Source of the DNA: Ectobacillus funiculus
GTDB taxonomy: Bacteria; Bacillota; Bacilli; Bacillales; Bacillaceae_G
Direction of reading: 5' to 3'
Assembly: GCF_004138295.1 (NCBI RefSeq)
Contig: NZ_SCFM01000024.1
Span: forward strand, 41,669 to 105,668
DNA: 64,000 nucleotides
Positions 1 to 8,114 of the stretch are shown one piece after another. A program made the translations under genes and the position numbers. The notes beneath the pieces are model-generated. The model did no database searches and was not told the DNA's origin. It worked only from the letters and a program-made list of their open reading frames with translations. Within the stretch, counting starts at the first letter, position 1. The number at the start of each line of letters is the position of its first letter.

Positions 1-35
1 ATCCTATTACTTCATCAAAAGGCGCGCTTTTTTTC

Positions 36-111
36 CACTTTAAGAAAGTATAAATTTCTAGCTGGAAGACAATTCGACGTAGTGAGAAATTTTAGGAACA
101 AAGTATAAGTG
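36..111 (+). repeat. Dispersed intergenic repeat, copy A (left half)
   Basis: Matches the left half of a family with three other copies, near 27061, 38711 and 62379. The ACTTT / AAAGT outer stem and AAATTTCT / AGAAATTT inner stem are both present. The conserved loop contains ATTCGACGTAG. It follows a T-run after GGCGCGC that looks like a terminator tail. The right half, with the CTCGCC hairpin, is missing and is replaced by the start of the next gene. Confidence 0.8.
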
Positions 112-132
112 GGCTATGGAGGGGAATATGCA

Positions 133-435
133 ATGATAGATGCAAAGCTAATTAATTATATCTATAAAGGGCTTAGAGCTGATTATAATGCCCTCTATAA
201 GCGTATAGAAGAAGATACAATATTCACGAAAAAGGAATTCAAAAAGCGTTTTGATGAGTTACAAGAAGGTTTATCTGCTTATCGTAGTCTTATAAGTGAG
301 ATAGAATATGAACATCCTTCTATTTTCCGTGAGATTATGTTCCGTCATTCCGTAGTTAGATATCTTCAAAATGAGATTAGCTCTTTAGAAGAGCGAGGAG
401 AAAGGAGATTTGACGGAGGAATTGATATGTTGTGA
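133..435 (+). CDS. Small helical hypothetical protein (100 aa)
   Basis: No family recognised. ATG at 133 is chosen because a GGAGGGG site sits about 8 bases upstream; an earlier GTG at 109 lies inside the repeat and would put the ribosome site within the gene. The protein is charged, rich in Glu, Arg and Tyr, has no signal peptide or membrane segment, and looks all-helical. It stands alone between a repeat and a terminator hairpin at 452-479. Likely a real small gene given the ribosome site, but nothing in its context suggests a role. Confidence 0.6.
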   Translation: MIDAKLINYIYKGLRADYNALYKRIEEDTIFTKKEFKKRFDELQEGLSAYRSLISEIEYEHPSIFREIMFRHSVVRYLQNEISSLEERGERRFDGGIDML

Positions 436-451
436 TGTTACATGAAGTACT

Positions 452-479
452 AAAGATGGCTCACAGCGTCATCTTTTTT
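452..479 (+). terminator. Terminator after the 100-aa ORF
   Basis: AAAGATG and CATCTTT arms around a 10-base loop, followed by a T run. Confidence 0.7.
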
Positions 480-600
480 GATATACATACATGAGAAGCA
501 TAAGTGTCCTTTGTCTAGCAATGAAGTTGCTTTTCTTTTTTGATCATATTTGTATTTTGTTCATAGAACCCCAAAGATGAAATGAATGTTATTCTATCAT

Positions 601-765
601 TTACTTTCTCTCACCTTTTAGTTTTTTAGCATCCCAGTTTTTCACCTTCCGCTTTTTACATTTCGTTCCGTTGTTACAACAATCATCTTTAGCCGTTTTC
701 CCAATCCATATAAACATCAAAAGAGGAAATAAAAACAAAGCCAGTATACCGATCAACCAATCCAT
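601..765 (-). CDS. Small Cys-Cys membrane protein (54 aa), divergent from cadC
   Basis: An unrecognised small protein found by reading the minus strand. It starts at 765, 7 bases after a GAGGAGG site, and stops at 601. Residues 2-22 form one hydrophobic helix beginning MDWLIGILALFLF. A DDCCNNGTKCKKRK stretch follows and the tail is basic. The Cys-Cys-x5-Cys cluster on the membrane face could bind a soft metal. It is transcribed away from the cadmium repressor, and its start lies about 45 bases from the repressor's -35 element, so shared metal control is possible. Function is inferred only from motif and position. Confidence 0.6.
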   Translation of the reverse strand: MDWLIGILALFLFPLLMFIWIGKTAKDDCCNNGTKCKKRKVKNWDAKKLKGERK

Positions 766-808
766 TGCTTTACCTCCTCTCCGATTCGTATTAATTTATT
801 AAAAAGTT

Positions 809-874
809 TTGCCTCACGAATTAGTCATTGCTAATATGAATATAACATAAATATATTAGTAGTAACTAATATAT
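809..874 (+). promoter_or_regulatory. cadC promoter with two 16-bp operators
   Basis: TTGCCT at 809-814 and TAATAT at 832-837 are spaced by 17 bases. Two similar palindromes flank the start region. The first is ATTAG-TCATTG-CTAAT (820-835), overlapping the -10. The second is ATTAGT-AGTA-ACTAAT (855-870), extended to ten-base perfect arms at 851-874. Their centres are 35 bases apart. They are probable binding sites for the ArsR-family protein encoded next. Confidence 0.75.
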
Positions 875-891
875 GATGGAGGCGTATAAAG

Positions 892-1248
892 ATGTTACCA
901 TCTACTCTTGATGTGAAAACAAAATTTATTCAAGGATTTGCTGATAAAACCCGATTGCGAATTCTTTCTTGCCTGATGGATGGAGAAAAAAACGTATCCG
1001 AGATTGTGGAACGTATCCAAGGTAACCAATCGAATGTATCTCAACATCTAAGCTGCTTAAAAGGGTGCGGCATTATTAAGGGGAGACAGGAGGGGAAGTA
1101 CGTGCACTATTCTTTGCGCAACGATCAAATTAAAGAACTTCTTACAATGTTTGATACGGTGTTCGAAGAAGTACAAAATGAGGTAGCTGCCTGTGACAAA
1201 AACGATGGCTGCCTGTCTCCAAAAGGGGAGGAGACCATTGTCGAATAA
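892..1248 (+). CDS. cadC: ArsR-family metal-sensing repressor, CmtR/CadC type
   Basis: A 118-residue winged-helix repressor expected to release DNA when it binds Cd, Pb or Zn. The recognition helix carries Cys55 and Cys59 in the pattern SCLKGCG, as in mycobacterial CmtR (alpha-4C site), rather than the ELCVCD motif of classical staphylococcal CadC. Two further Cys, 101 and 107, lie in the C-terminal tail and could complete the site. ATG 892 follows GGAGG. It overlaps the ATPase gene by 11 bases, so the two are translationally coupled. Autoregulation through the twin palindromes upstream is likely. The symbol is by operon role; CmtR-like would be equally fair. Confidence 0.88.
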   Translation: MLPSTLDVKTKFIQGFADKTRLRILSCLMDGEKNVSEIVERIQGNQSNVSQHLSCLKGCGIIKGRQEGKYVHYSLRNDQIKELLTMFDTVFEEVQNEVAACDKNDGCLSPKGEETIVE

Positions 1249-3841
1249 GAAGGAGAAGCAAGGAAGTTGCTGTCAAACTTCTTCTTGTGGGGATGCTGTT
1301 AAAACAATAGCCAAAGAAGAACGAGAAATACCTTCTTCATTGGAACCAAAGAAAACATCTTGTTGCTCATCTAAGGAACCTGTTTTGATTCCTATTGTGG
1401 AAGTGAATCAGGAAGCTTCATGTTGCAGCAGCAAGACACACCATACAGAACAGAAATTAGATTCCTCTGATTCCTGTTGTGATCCGATTCCTTCGAAGAC
1501 CAGCTCTTGTTGCTCTTCTTCAACGACTGTAACCGTGCAGAAAGAAAGGGATGCAATGGATAGTTCATGTTGTGGTAGCAAAACAAATGAAAAAAAACAG
1601 GAATTGGTCTTTTCTGACTCCTGTTGTAGCCCTGATTCCCCACAGGTAAGTTCTTGCTGTTCTTCATCGACTACACTTGCACAAGGAGAGGCTGCTGCAA
1701 AGGTAAGCTCGTGTTGCAGTAGTGAGAAACCAGCAGAGCAGCCACCAGTTACAGGTGACGGAGTGCAGACATATCTGATTGAAGGAATGGATTGCGGGGC
1801 TTGTGCAGTAACGATTGAAAAGCATTTGCAACACGTTCCCGGTGTGGAAGAGGTTCGTGTAAACTTTTCCACTGGAAAAATGCAAATTCGTCATACTCGT
1901 GATGTAGAGGATATTGCGAAAGAAGTGTCCAAAGCTGGATTTCATGCTACTTTGGCAGGGAAGAGATCTAAAGACGTTCCTTCTAGGAAATCAATGGACA
2001 CCCCGCTGTTTTTGTCAGGAATATTGTTAGCGTTTGGATTCTTTGGTTCATTTACAGACACGTCACCACTTCTGATTACGTTATGTTACGGGGCTAGTAT
2101 TGTTATTGGAGGATATAAACCAGCGAAAAGTGCCTTTTACGCCATTCGAAGTAAATCATTGGATATGAATGTCCTCATGACAACTGCTGCTGTTGGCGCA
2201 GCCCTCATTGGAGAGTGGCTAGAGGGAGCAACGGTTGTATGGTTATTCGCACTTGGAGCAGCCTTGCAAAATAGATCGATTGAGCGTACACGTGAATCCA
2301 TTCGTGGGTTGATGGATTTGGCACCTTCTGAAGCATGGGTCAAAGCTGGAACAGAACTCGTAAAAACATCCGTAGACGATATTACCGTAGGAACGGTGAT
2401 TGTGGTAAAACCAGGTGAAAAAATTCCGCTGGATGGTACCATTGTGGCAGGATACTCTACCGTCAATCAAGCCCCGATTACAGGTGAATCCATTCCAGCC
2501 GACAAGCAAACCGGAGACGCGGTATATGCCGGTACTATCAACGAAGAGGGTTCACTGGAGATTCACGTAACAAAACTGGTAAAGGACACAACCATTGCAC
2601 GAATCATTTATTTAGTTGAAGAAGCACAGGAAAAAAAGGCTCCTACGCAAGCCTTCGTAGATCGGTTCGCACGCATCTATACACCGATTGTTTTTGCATT
2701 AGCATGGGCTGTCATCGTGATTCCGCCTCTTGCAGGAATGGGAGAATGGATAGAGTGGGTCTATAAGGGATTGGAACTGCTTGTTGTCGCATGTCCATGC
2801 GCCTTAGTTATTTCTACACCGGTTGCGATTGTGTCCGCTATCGGAAACGCGGCAAAAAATGGTGTGTTAATCAAAGGGGGTACTGCTTTAGAAGTGGCGG
2901 GAGCCTTACGTGTGATTGCGTTTGACAAAACCGGTACATTGACAGAGGGAAAGCCAAAGGTTGTACAGGTGACTGCTCTGGAGGGCTCTGAAGGAGAACT
3001 ATTGTCTTTTGCCCGAACCATTGAAGAATATTCCAATCATCCGATTGCAAAGGCCATCGCAGCATATTCACAAGAACGTAACATTCCTTTACAAGAAGGA
3101 GCAGATTTCCGAGCTATTGTAGGAAAAGGTGCACAGGTGACTATTCAAGGAGAAGTCTACTACGCTGGGAATGCTGCCTTGTTTGAAGAACAGGGTGTAT
3201 CTACGGAAACTTGGCAAGAGATGATGCAAAGCATGCAACGACTGGGGCAGACGGTTGTCATTGTTGGTACCAAGCAGACCATTTTGGGTATTATTGCAGT
3301 AGCTGATTCTATCCGTTTCACGACTTTAGAGACAGTGCAAGAATTGAAACGGGCAGGAATTCAAGAAACGGTGATGCTCACAGGAGATAATGAAGGAACA
3401 GCGCAACATATTGCTCAGCAAGCAAAGATTGATCGATCCTTTGCTCATTTGCTTCCAGAAGATAAAGTGCGTGCCGTAGAGCAGCTGCAAGCAGGAGGAA
3501 AAACAGTGGCCATGATTGGAGATGGTATCAATGATGCACCTGCACTTGCCACGGCGAACTTAGGGATTGCTATGAGTGGGGCCGGAACAGCTACTGCAAT
3601 GGAGACGGCGGATATTGTTCTGATGGCAGATAACCTAGAGAAATTGCCATACACGATGCGCCTCAGTCGAAAGGCATTAAGCATCATCAAACAGAATATT
3701 TGGTTCTCTCTTATTATAAAACTTATTGCGCTTGTCTTAATTTTCCCAGGGTGGTTGACGCTTTGGATTGCTGTACTCAGTGATACAGGCGCTGCGCTTC
3801 TCGTCATTCTCAACAGTATGCGTTTGTTGCGGAACAAATAA
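1238..3841 (+). CDS. cadA: P1B-type Cd/Zn/Pb-exporting ATPase with Cys-pair-rich N-terminus
   Basis: Plasma-membrane heavy-metal efflux pump, 867 residues from a TTG start at 1238, placed 5 bases after AGGGGAGGAG inside the end of cadC. An upstream in-frame ATG at 1193 lacks a ribosome site. Residues 1 to about 170 form a low-complexity tail with nine Cys-Cys pairs and one single Cys, partly in a duplicated block. An HMA domain follows with GMDCGACA near residue 183. Then come the CPC metal site near 519, DKTGT near 562 and GDGINDAP near 761. Usual CadA proteins are about 700-800 residues, so the tail is the odd feature. It forms an operon with the repressor and ends at a hairpin at 3846. Confidence 0.93.
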   Translation: MSNKKEKQGSCCQTSSCGDAVKTIAKEEREIPSSLEPKKTSCCSSKEPVLIPIVEVNQEASCCSSKTHHTEQKLDSSDSCCDPIPSKTSSCCSSSTTVTVQKERDAMDSSCCGSKTNEKKQELVFSDSCCSPDSPQVSSCCSSSTTLAQGEAAAKVSSCCSSEKPAEQPPVTGDGVQTYLIEGMDCGACAVTIEKHLQHVPGVEEVRVNFSTGKMQIRHTRDVEDIAKEVSKAGFHATLAGKRSKDVPSRKSMDTPLFLSGILLAFGFFGSFTDTSPLLITLCYGASIVIGGYKPAKSAFYAIRSKSLDMNVLMTTAAVGAALIGEWLEGATVVWLFALGAALQNRSIERTRESIRGLMDLAPSEAWVKAGTELVKTSVDDITVGTVIVVKPGEKIPLDGTIVAGYSTVNQAPITGESIPADKQTGDAVYAGTINEEGSLEIHVTKLVKDTTIARIIYLVEEAQEKKAPTQAFVDRFARIYTPIVFALAWAVIVIPPLAGMGEWIEWVYKGLELLVVACPCALVISTPVAIVSAIGNAAKNGVLIKGGTALEVAGALRVIAFDKTGTLTEGKPKVVQVTALEGSEGELLSFARTIEEYSNHPIAKAIAAYSQERNIPLQEGADFRAIVGKGAQVTIQGEVYYAGNAALFEEQGVSTETWQEMMQSMQRLGQTVVIVGTKQTILGIIAVADSIRFTTLETVQELKRAGIQETVMLTGDNEGTAQHIAQQAKIDRSFAHLLPEDKVRAVEQLQAGGKTVAMIGDGINDAPALATANLGIAMSGAGTATAMETADIVLMADNLEKLPYTMRLSRKALSIIKQNIWFSLIIKLIALVLIFPGWLTLWIAVLSDTGAALLVILNSMRLLRNK

Positions 3842-3845
3842 GTTT

Positions 3846-3876
3846 GTATGGGGCTACTTCGTAGCTCCATACTTTA
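3846..3876 (+). terminator. Terminator after cadA
   Basis: Twelve-base stem GTATGGGGCTAC / GTAGCTCCATAC with a TTC loop and one wobble pair, then TTTA. Short T-run, so possibly leaky into the Sco gene. Confidence 0.65.
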
Positions 3877-3917
3877 CATAAAAAACAGAAAAAACAACGG
3901 GGAGAAAGGGGATATAT

Positions 3918-4502
3918 ATGGAACGCTATCGCATAATCAGGATGCTAATGGCAGTCAGTGTCATCCTGCTGTTAGCAGCATGTGGAGAGAGTAAACTGAA
4001 GGACCCGCTCAATTGGGAAGTGGAACAGTTCTCCTATACGGATCAGAACGGGAAAACGTTTGGTTCTTCTGACTTGCAAAAAAAGGTATGGATAGCTGAT
4101 TTTATTTTTACAAGCTGCGAAACGGTTTGTCCGCCTATGACGGCCAATATGACAAAGCTTCAAAAGATGTTGAAAGAAAAAGGGATTAAGGATGTTGAGT
4201 TTGTTTCGTTCAGTGTGGATCCAACTGTGGATACACCGGAGAAATTGCAAGAGTTCATGAAGAAATATGAGATGGATGCCTCCAAATGGCACTTTCTGAC
4301 TGGCTATTCGCAAGAAGAGATTAGTCAATTTGCAGAGAAGAATTTTAAGGCACTGGTTGATAAACCAGCGAGCACAACACAAGTTATTCATGGGACAAGT
4401 TTGTATCTGGTAGATACGACCGGAACAGTGGTTAAGAAGTACTCCGCTCTTCAGAATACACCGTACGAAGATATTATCAAAGATATACAAACAATTCGTT
4501 AA
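3918..4502 (+). CDS. Sco1/SenC/PrrC-family copper chaperone lipoprotein
   Basis: A 194-residue membrane-anchored thioredoxin-fold protein that probably delivers copper to the CuA site of cytochrome oxidase or acts as a thiol-disulfide reductase. The N-terminus has a signal peptide ending LLAAC, with lipidated Cys22. The CxxxC motif is Cys67-ETV-Cys71 and the distal metal ligand is His158 in VIHGTS, so all three Sco ligands are present. ATG 3918 follows GGAGAAAGGGG. It lies 77 bases after the cadmium pump, past a hairpin. Two soft-metal genes side by side may be chance or shared metal stress. Confidence 0.9.
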   Translation: MERYRIIRMLMAVSVILLLAACGESKLKDPLNWEVEQFSYTDQNGKTFGSSDLQKKVWIADFIFTSCETVCPPMTANMTKLQKMLKEKGIKDVEFVSFSVDPTVDTPEKLQEFMKKYEMDASKWHFLTGYSQEEISQFAEKNFKALVDKPASTTQVIHGTSLYLVDTTGTVVKKYSALQNTPYEDIIKDIQTIR

Positions 4503-4670
4503 CTCAATCATACCAAAGGAGCAGATCAACTCCCGTCCTTTCTGGCATCTAAGTTCGAACAAATTCAAAAAATTTACGCAATGGCTGGATAAAACTATGA
4601 ATTGTTGAGTTGGATTCCGTGTTACTGCGGGTGTGGCGAGAGTGTCGAATAAAAAATTCCCCTTCCTTTG

Positions 4671-4687
4671 GAGGGCACTGAAAAACT
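4671..4687 (+). repeat. Solo terminal-inverted-repeat relic
   Basis: GAGGGCACTGAAAAACT matches 16 of 17 bases of the terminal repeat of the MITE-like element at 22601-22739. No partner end is seen nearby, so it is probably a remnant. Confidence 0.4.
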
Positions 4688-4778
4688 AAAATGAAGAAGC
4701 TTTTTGATTAATATGAGAAGTTTTAAGACGGCCTCTGGATTATTAGACGTTCCTGCATTATAATGATTGTATAACGAA

Positions 4779-4861
4779 TAGGCGATGGAGTTCGCCTTAA
4801 TTGCCTTAGAGCTGATGACTCCTACCAGTATTTATTTTACTGGTAGGAGTCTATTTTTTTT
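4779..4861 (+). promoter_or_regulatory. Fluoride (crcB) riboswitch
   Basis: GGCGATGGAGTTCGCC at 4781-4796 and the following GCTGATGACTCCTACCAGTA fit the fluoride aptamer closely. A long hairpin, GACTCCTACCAGTA paired with its complement at 4838-4851, plus T8 forms the intrinsic terminator of an ON switch. TATAAT at 4759-4764 is a good -10; the -35 is weak. The first crcB starts 27 bases downstream, as expected for fluoride-induced antitermination. Confidence 0.95.
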
Positions 4862-4887
4862 GAGAAAATTACAAAAGAGGTGAAAAA

Positions 4888-5310
4888 ATGGTTTATATCT
4901 TTGTCGGCATAGCTGGGATTTTAGGTGCCTTATCACGTTATTATTTAGGATTATCTATTAGTACAGGGTGGCAGCATGATTTTCCGTTTGCAACATTAGC
5001 AATTAATCTTATCGGTTGCTTTGTTCTTAGTTGGCTCACGATGTACATATCCCGATTAAATATTCTTCATCCATACCTTGTCACTGGGATAGGTACAGGA
5101 TTTATTGGATCCTTTACAACCTTTTCTACATTTAGCGTGGAAACCGTTAAATTAATTCACGCCTCACATTGGGGAGTGGCTCTGTTATATGTATTAAGTA
5201 GCTTATGGGGTGGTCTTTTCATGTCTTGGTTAGGTTTTAAAGTTGGTGACTCTTTCTTCAAGAAACAAACACAGCGTACATTGCGATCAAAGGGAGGACA
5301 AAACTCATGA
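4888..5310 (+). CDS. crcB: Fluoride exporter CrcB/Fluc, subunit 1
   Basis: A 140-residue four-helix membrane protein of the Fluc family that lets fluoride leave the cell. It shows the family's GALSRYY near the start, a conserved Asn in the second helix ([10 protein letters not shown]) and [15 protein letters not shown] at the third-helix break. ATG 4888 follows GAGGTG. Its stop overlaps the start of the second copy by four bases. Paired short Fluc genes usually make an antiparallel heterodimer, which I infer here. Expression is controlled by the upstream fluoride riboswitch. Confidence 0.94.
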   Translation: MVYIFVGIAGILGALSRYYLGLSISTGWQHDFPFATLAINLIGCFVLSWLTMYISRLNILHPYLVTGIGTGFIGSFTTFSTFSVETVKLIHASHWGVALLYVLSSLWGGLFMSWLGFKVGDSFFKKQTQRTLRSKGGQNS

Positions 5311-5672
5311 TAGGAAATCCAGCTTTGTTAGTAGCAATTGGTGGTTTCTTTGGGGCAATATCCCGTTTTGGCATCAGCAATTGGTTTAAAACAAGATATC
5401 CTTCATCTTTTCCTATTGGGACCCTTCTTATAAATTTACTCGGTTCATTTTTACTGGGGTATATCATCGGAAAAGGAATCGATGAAAGCTGGCAGCTTTT
5501 ATTCGGTACAGGTTTCATGGGGGCTTTCACAACTTTCTCTACGTTTAAATTGGAAAACATCCAGCTATACGCCAATAAGAAGTGGAAAGCACTTGCCTTG
5601 TATTTAGGCATAAGTTATACATTCGGTGTTCTGTTAGCTTTTTTAGGTATGAAATTGGGAAATATCTTATAA
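5307..5672 (+). CDS. crcB: Fluoride exporter CrcB/Fluc, subunit 2
   Basis: A 121-residue second Fluc protein, co-translated with the first through an ATGA overlap at 5307. Hallmarks are GAISRFG, the Asn-containing [14 protein letters not shown] and [15 protein letters not shown]. It differs enough from its partner to support a dual-topology heterodimer. It ends 30 bases before an IS element. The strong hairpin now at 7112 may have been this operon's original terminator before the insertion. Confidence 0.94.
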   Translation: MIGNPALLVAIGGFFGAISRFGISNWFKTRYPSSFPIGTLLINLLGSFLLGYIIGKGIDESWQLLFGTGFMGAFTTFSTFKLENIQLYANKKWKALALYLGISYTFGVLLAFLGMKLGNIL

Positions 5673-5739
5673 GGTCAGTCTTATCAAAAATCTTCAGCAA
5701 ACTGAAGTGAACCCATAAAATGGGCCACACATAAAACAC

Positions 5740-6600
5740 CTAGGCTACCTGTTCCCCGTATTCTACGGGGGACAGGTAGTTTAATTTCTCTTGAATTCGC
5801 ACACAATTATAATAATGAATGTATTCTAGCACAATCTCTCGCACAGTTGTGTTGGATACTTTTGTTATCTGTTGTGAATAGAAAGCTTCGCACTTTAATA
5901 CGGCGAAGAAGCTTTCCATGACGGCATTATCATGGCAGTTTCCTTTACGGGACATGCTTGTGGTAATGCCGTTTTCTTTGGCATACATCTGAAATTCCTT
6001 AGAAGTGTAGATGCTTCCTTGATCAGAGTGAAGAATAACACTCTTCGCATTACGCTTACGTATCGCCTGTTTGAGTGTATCTAGAGCGAGTCGTACATTA
6101 GGAGATTCACTGATAACAGAGCTGATAATCTCACGGTTGTAGGCATCCATGATGGTAGAAAGATATAAGGTACGCTCTCCAAACATGAGATACGTTACAT
6201 CTGTAAACCACTTTTGATTTGGTGCGGTCGCTTCAAATTCTCTTTGGAGAAGGTTAGGAGATACAACTGGCTCCGCTCCTCCTATATATACTTTTCTCTT
6301 CCGCCGAACCCTAGATAATAAGCTATACATTCTCATAATTCGTAATACTTTCTTATGATTTACATGGAATCCCAATCGTCTGAGAATAGCTGTTACTTTT
6401 CGGTATCCGTATCGCTGCTTATATTGCCGGCACACACACTGAACTTGTTTTTCTGTGTCATCTGATATGCGTTATGGTTTGTGAATCCAACGATAAAAGG
6501 TAGAGCGGGGAATATTGAGAATCTTACAGAACTCTTTTATCGTAATGGATCCTTTCAGCTCTTTCCATGTCGTAATTACAAGGTCTGGTTTCCACTCCTT
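5740..6600 (-). pseudogene. IS3-family transposase orfB (DDE), interrupted by a stop
   Basis: The catalytic half has an rve-type DDE core with WFTDVTYL, then DAYNREI, LHSDQGSIY and GNCHDNAVMESFF. The usable reading frame begins only at 6435 (231 codons). Reading upstream in the same frame gives FCKILNIPRSTFYRWIHKP, then TAA at 6474-6472, then RISDDTEKQV and the rest. So the N-terminal helix-turn-helix part is separated by one nonsense codon. Normally orfB would be reached by a -1 frameshift from orfA. Confidence 0.85.
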
Positions 6601-6896
6601 TCGATCTCTCGGTACTTTCCCAATACAAGAAGCTGTGCCTTCAACTGTTTGTTTTCTAACCGTAACTGTTCCACTTCATCCAGTTCTTTTGGATCTTTCC
6701 CTTGGTCATACCGTTTTCCCACAGGTTGTTCAAATCGATGGGTCTGTCCCATGCGATACCATCTCATCCATGTCTTCAACTGTGATTTATTCTTAATCCC
6801 TAACGTCTCCATAATCGTGTGGTTTGTGTAGCCTGCTTCTTTCATTTCAATTGCTTTCCATTTGATCTCCGCTGGGTAATGTACTCTTGTGACCAA
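6576..6896 (-). CDS. IS3-family orfA (helix-turn-helix, leucine zipper)
   Basis: About 106 residues from a TTG start at 6896, 8 bases after GGAGGTG. An in-frame upstream ATG at 6968 lies in the terminal repeat and is unlikely. It shows a transposase helix-turn-helix (IKWKAIEMKEAGYTN, then LGIKNKSQLKTWMRWY) and a coiled coil ending LDEVEQLRLENKQLKAQLLVL. It serves DNA binding and multimerisation for the element. The orfB frame overlaps its 3' end. Confidence 0.75.
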   Translation of the reverse strand: MVTRVHYPAEIKWKAIEMKEAGYTNHTIMETLGIKNKSQLKTWMRWYRMGQTHRFEQPVGKRYDQGKDPKELDEVEQLRLENKQLKAQLLVLGKYREIERSGNQTL

Positions 6897-7111
6897 AACA
6901 AAAACACCTCCGCTTGATTCGTCTTTTTTAGTATGCGAATCAAGGGGGTGTTTTTTTTCATGTCCCACTATTAGGGTTCACTCCAAAACAATATGAAGGT
7001 TTTTGATAAACTTCTAGATAGATTGGCTTCTGTATTCTTGGATTGCGTAAAGAGGATAGATTCTAGTAAAGCTGTCCTTTTCTCTGATTGATCGGAGTAA
7101 ACAAACAAGCA

Positions 7112-7148
7112 ATGCTCTCCAGTCAAGGGACTGGAGGGCGTTTTTTTG
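7112..7148 (+). terminator. Strong terminator, probably of the crcB operon
   Basis: GCTCTCCAGTC / GACTGGAGGGC arms with an AAGG loop and seven T. No intact gene lies between it and the IS. Confidence 0.8.
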
Positions 7149-7217
7149 TTTTTAGGTACATTGACTCCGAATAATATGAGATTATATTAATATCTGTATG
7201 TAAAAACAATTCAAAAC

Positions 7218-7255
7218 GACCTGATTATATACCCTATTAGGTATATAATCAGGTC
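7218..7255 (+). promoter_or_regulatory. CstR/CsoR-like operator 1
   Basis: A perfect 16-base inverted repeat with a 6-base centre. The core is ATACC-CTATTA-GGTAT (7229-7244), and it is the most extended of six such sites in the cluster. A sigma-A-like TTGACT at 7161 and TATATT at 7183 lie upstream. Confidence 0.75.
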
Positions 7256-7348
7256 ATCACATACATTATCGGGTACCTAAAGGAAGAGATAATAGGAGTC
7301 ACAACAAGTTTCTTATTAGAAAATTTTATGCAAAAGGAGGAACTTTAC

Positions 7349-7609
7349 CTGGAATATAATCAGCAAGTAAAAAACCGCTTAAAGAGAATTGAGGGGTAAG
7401 TCAAGGGTGTCCTGAACATGATGGAACAAAGGAAAGATTGCAGAGAGATTGTGACACAATGATAAGCTGTACGTAATGCAAGTGATCGCGCAGTAGGTGT
7501 AATTGTCAGTACCAATCTTGAACATTGTGTAAGGGGGATTATTGAAGGAGGTGAAAAAACGGAGCATCTTGTAAAAGAAGCGGTTGAATTATTAACTAAA
7601 GGTAGGTAA
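7349..7609 (+). pseudogene. cstR: cstR-like persulfide-sensing repressor, broken by nonsense codons
   Basis: Read through its stops, the 86-codon frame gives EYNQQVKNRLKRIEG, stop, VKGVLNMMEQRKDCREIVTQ, two stops, AVRNASDRAVGVIVSTNLEHC and so on. This matches the all-helical CsoR/CstR family, including the two sulfur-sensing Cys (KDC and EHC). The start codon is CTG, 8 bases after AAAGGAGG. There are three in-frame stops but no frameshift, so decay is by point mutation only. An intact CstR would repress the six ATACC-N6-GGTAW sites around it. Confidence 0.82.
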
Positions 7610-7641
7610 GAAACATTTATCAGTCTCAATCCAGTTAAAGG

Positions 7642-7684
7642 TTGACGAGTTTAGCTTTGTATATTAACATACCCTCATAGGTAT
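7642..7684 (+). promoter_or_regulatory. Promoter with CstR/CsoR-like operator 2
   Basis: TTGACG at 7642, a 17-base spacer, a TAACAT -10, and ATACC-CTCATA-GGTAT at 7669-7684 over the -10/start. The unit resembles the 7759 promoter over about 65 bases. The gene it drove appears to be deleted. Confidence 0.65.
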
Positions 7685-7758
7685 AAAAATAAGGGGAGTA
7701 ACTGAGTTATTTATTAAAAGTAAGTTAAAATGCTCATCAATCTCAATATAATTAGGGA

Positions 7759-7801
7759 TTGACGAAGCTAGTTTTATACAACGACATACCCGTGTAGGTA
7801 T
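7759..7801 (+). promoter_or_regulatory. Promoter with CstR/CsoR-like operator 3
   Basis: TTGACG at 7759, and ATACC-CGTGTA-GGTAT at 7786-7801. It precedes the tusA pseudogene and is a diverged duplicate of the preceding promoter. Confidence 0.7.
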
Positions 7802-7824
7802 ATGTGAAAAGTTAGAGGTAAACA

Positions 7825-8056
7825 ATGAAGGTTACTCAAGCATTAGATGCAAAAGGTTTAGCATGTCCAATGCCGATCGTGAAAACTAAAAAAGCAATAA
7901 GCGGTTTAGAAACAGGGCAAGTGCTAGAGGTACACACAACAGATAAAGGTGTAAAAGTGATTTAACTGCTTGGGCAAAGTCTACAGGTCATATAATAGTG
8001 AATTTTAAATTAAAGAACAAAAGGATGTGTTTATTTTTCAAATTCAAAAAGGATAA
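7825..8056 (+). pseudogene. tusA-like sulfur carrier, frameshifted
   Basis: The first 46 codons read as TusA with LDAKGLACPMPIVKTKKAI, nearly identical to the intact copy at 11303. A missing base after GVK shifts the frame into a stop. Reading on in other frames gives DLTAWAKSTGH and later KEQKDVFIFQIQKG, the family C-terminus. So there are at least two indels. The intact paralogs at 9377 and 11303 probably made this copy dispensable. Confidence 0.85.
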
Positions 8057-8074
8057 ATGCTTTTATACTTCAAT

Positions 8075-8090
8075 ATACCCCTTTGGGTAA
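8075..8090 (+). promoter_or_regulatory. CstR/CsoR-like operator 4
   Basis: ATACC-CCTTTG-GGTAA, 24 bases before the dsrE-like start. Confidence 0.7.
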
Positions 8091-8114
8091 GTTGGATAAC
8101 GAGGAGGATACAAC

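Larger units (their letters stand above)
5703..6985 (-). mobile_element. IS3-family (IS150-group-like) insertion sequence, 1283 bp
   Basis: The ends are inverted repeats beginning TGAAGTGAACCC and TGGAGTGAACCC. They are flanked by a direct AAAC repeat at 5699-5702 and 6986-6989, consistent with a 3-4 bp target duplication. Two minus-strand frames, orfA and orfB, follow the IS3 layout. It landed between the second crcB gene and a likely terminator. The nonsense codon in orfB probably makes this copy non-autonomous. Confidence 0.88.

Noticed and set aside
1408..1945. Minus-strand frames across the Cys-rich part of cadA
   Set aside because: Shadows of a repetitive coding region; no ribosome site.
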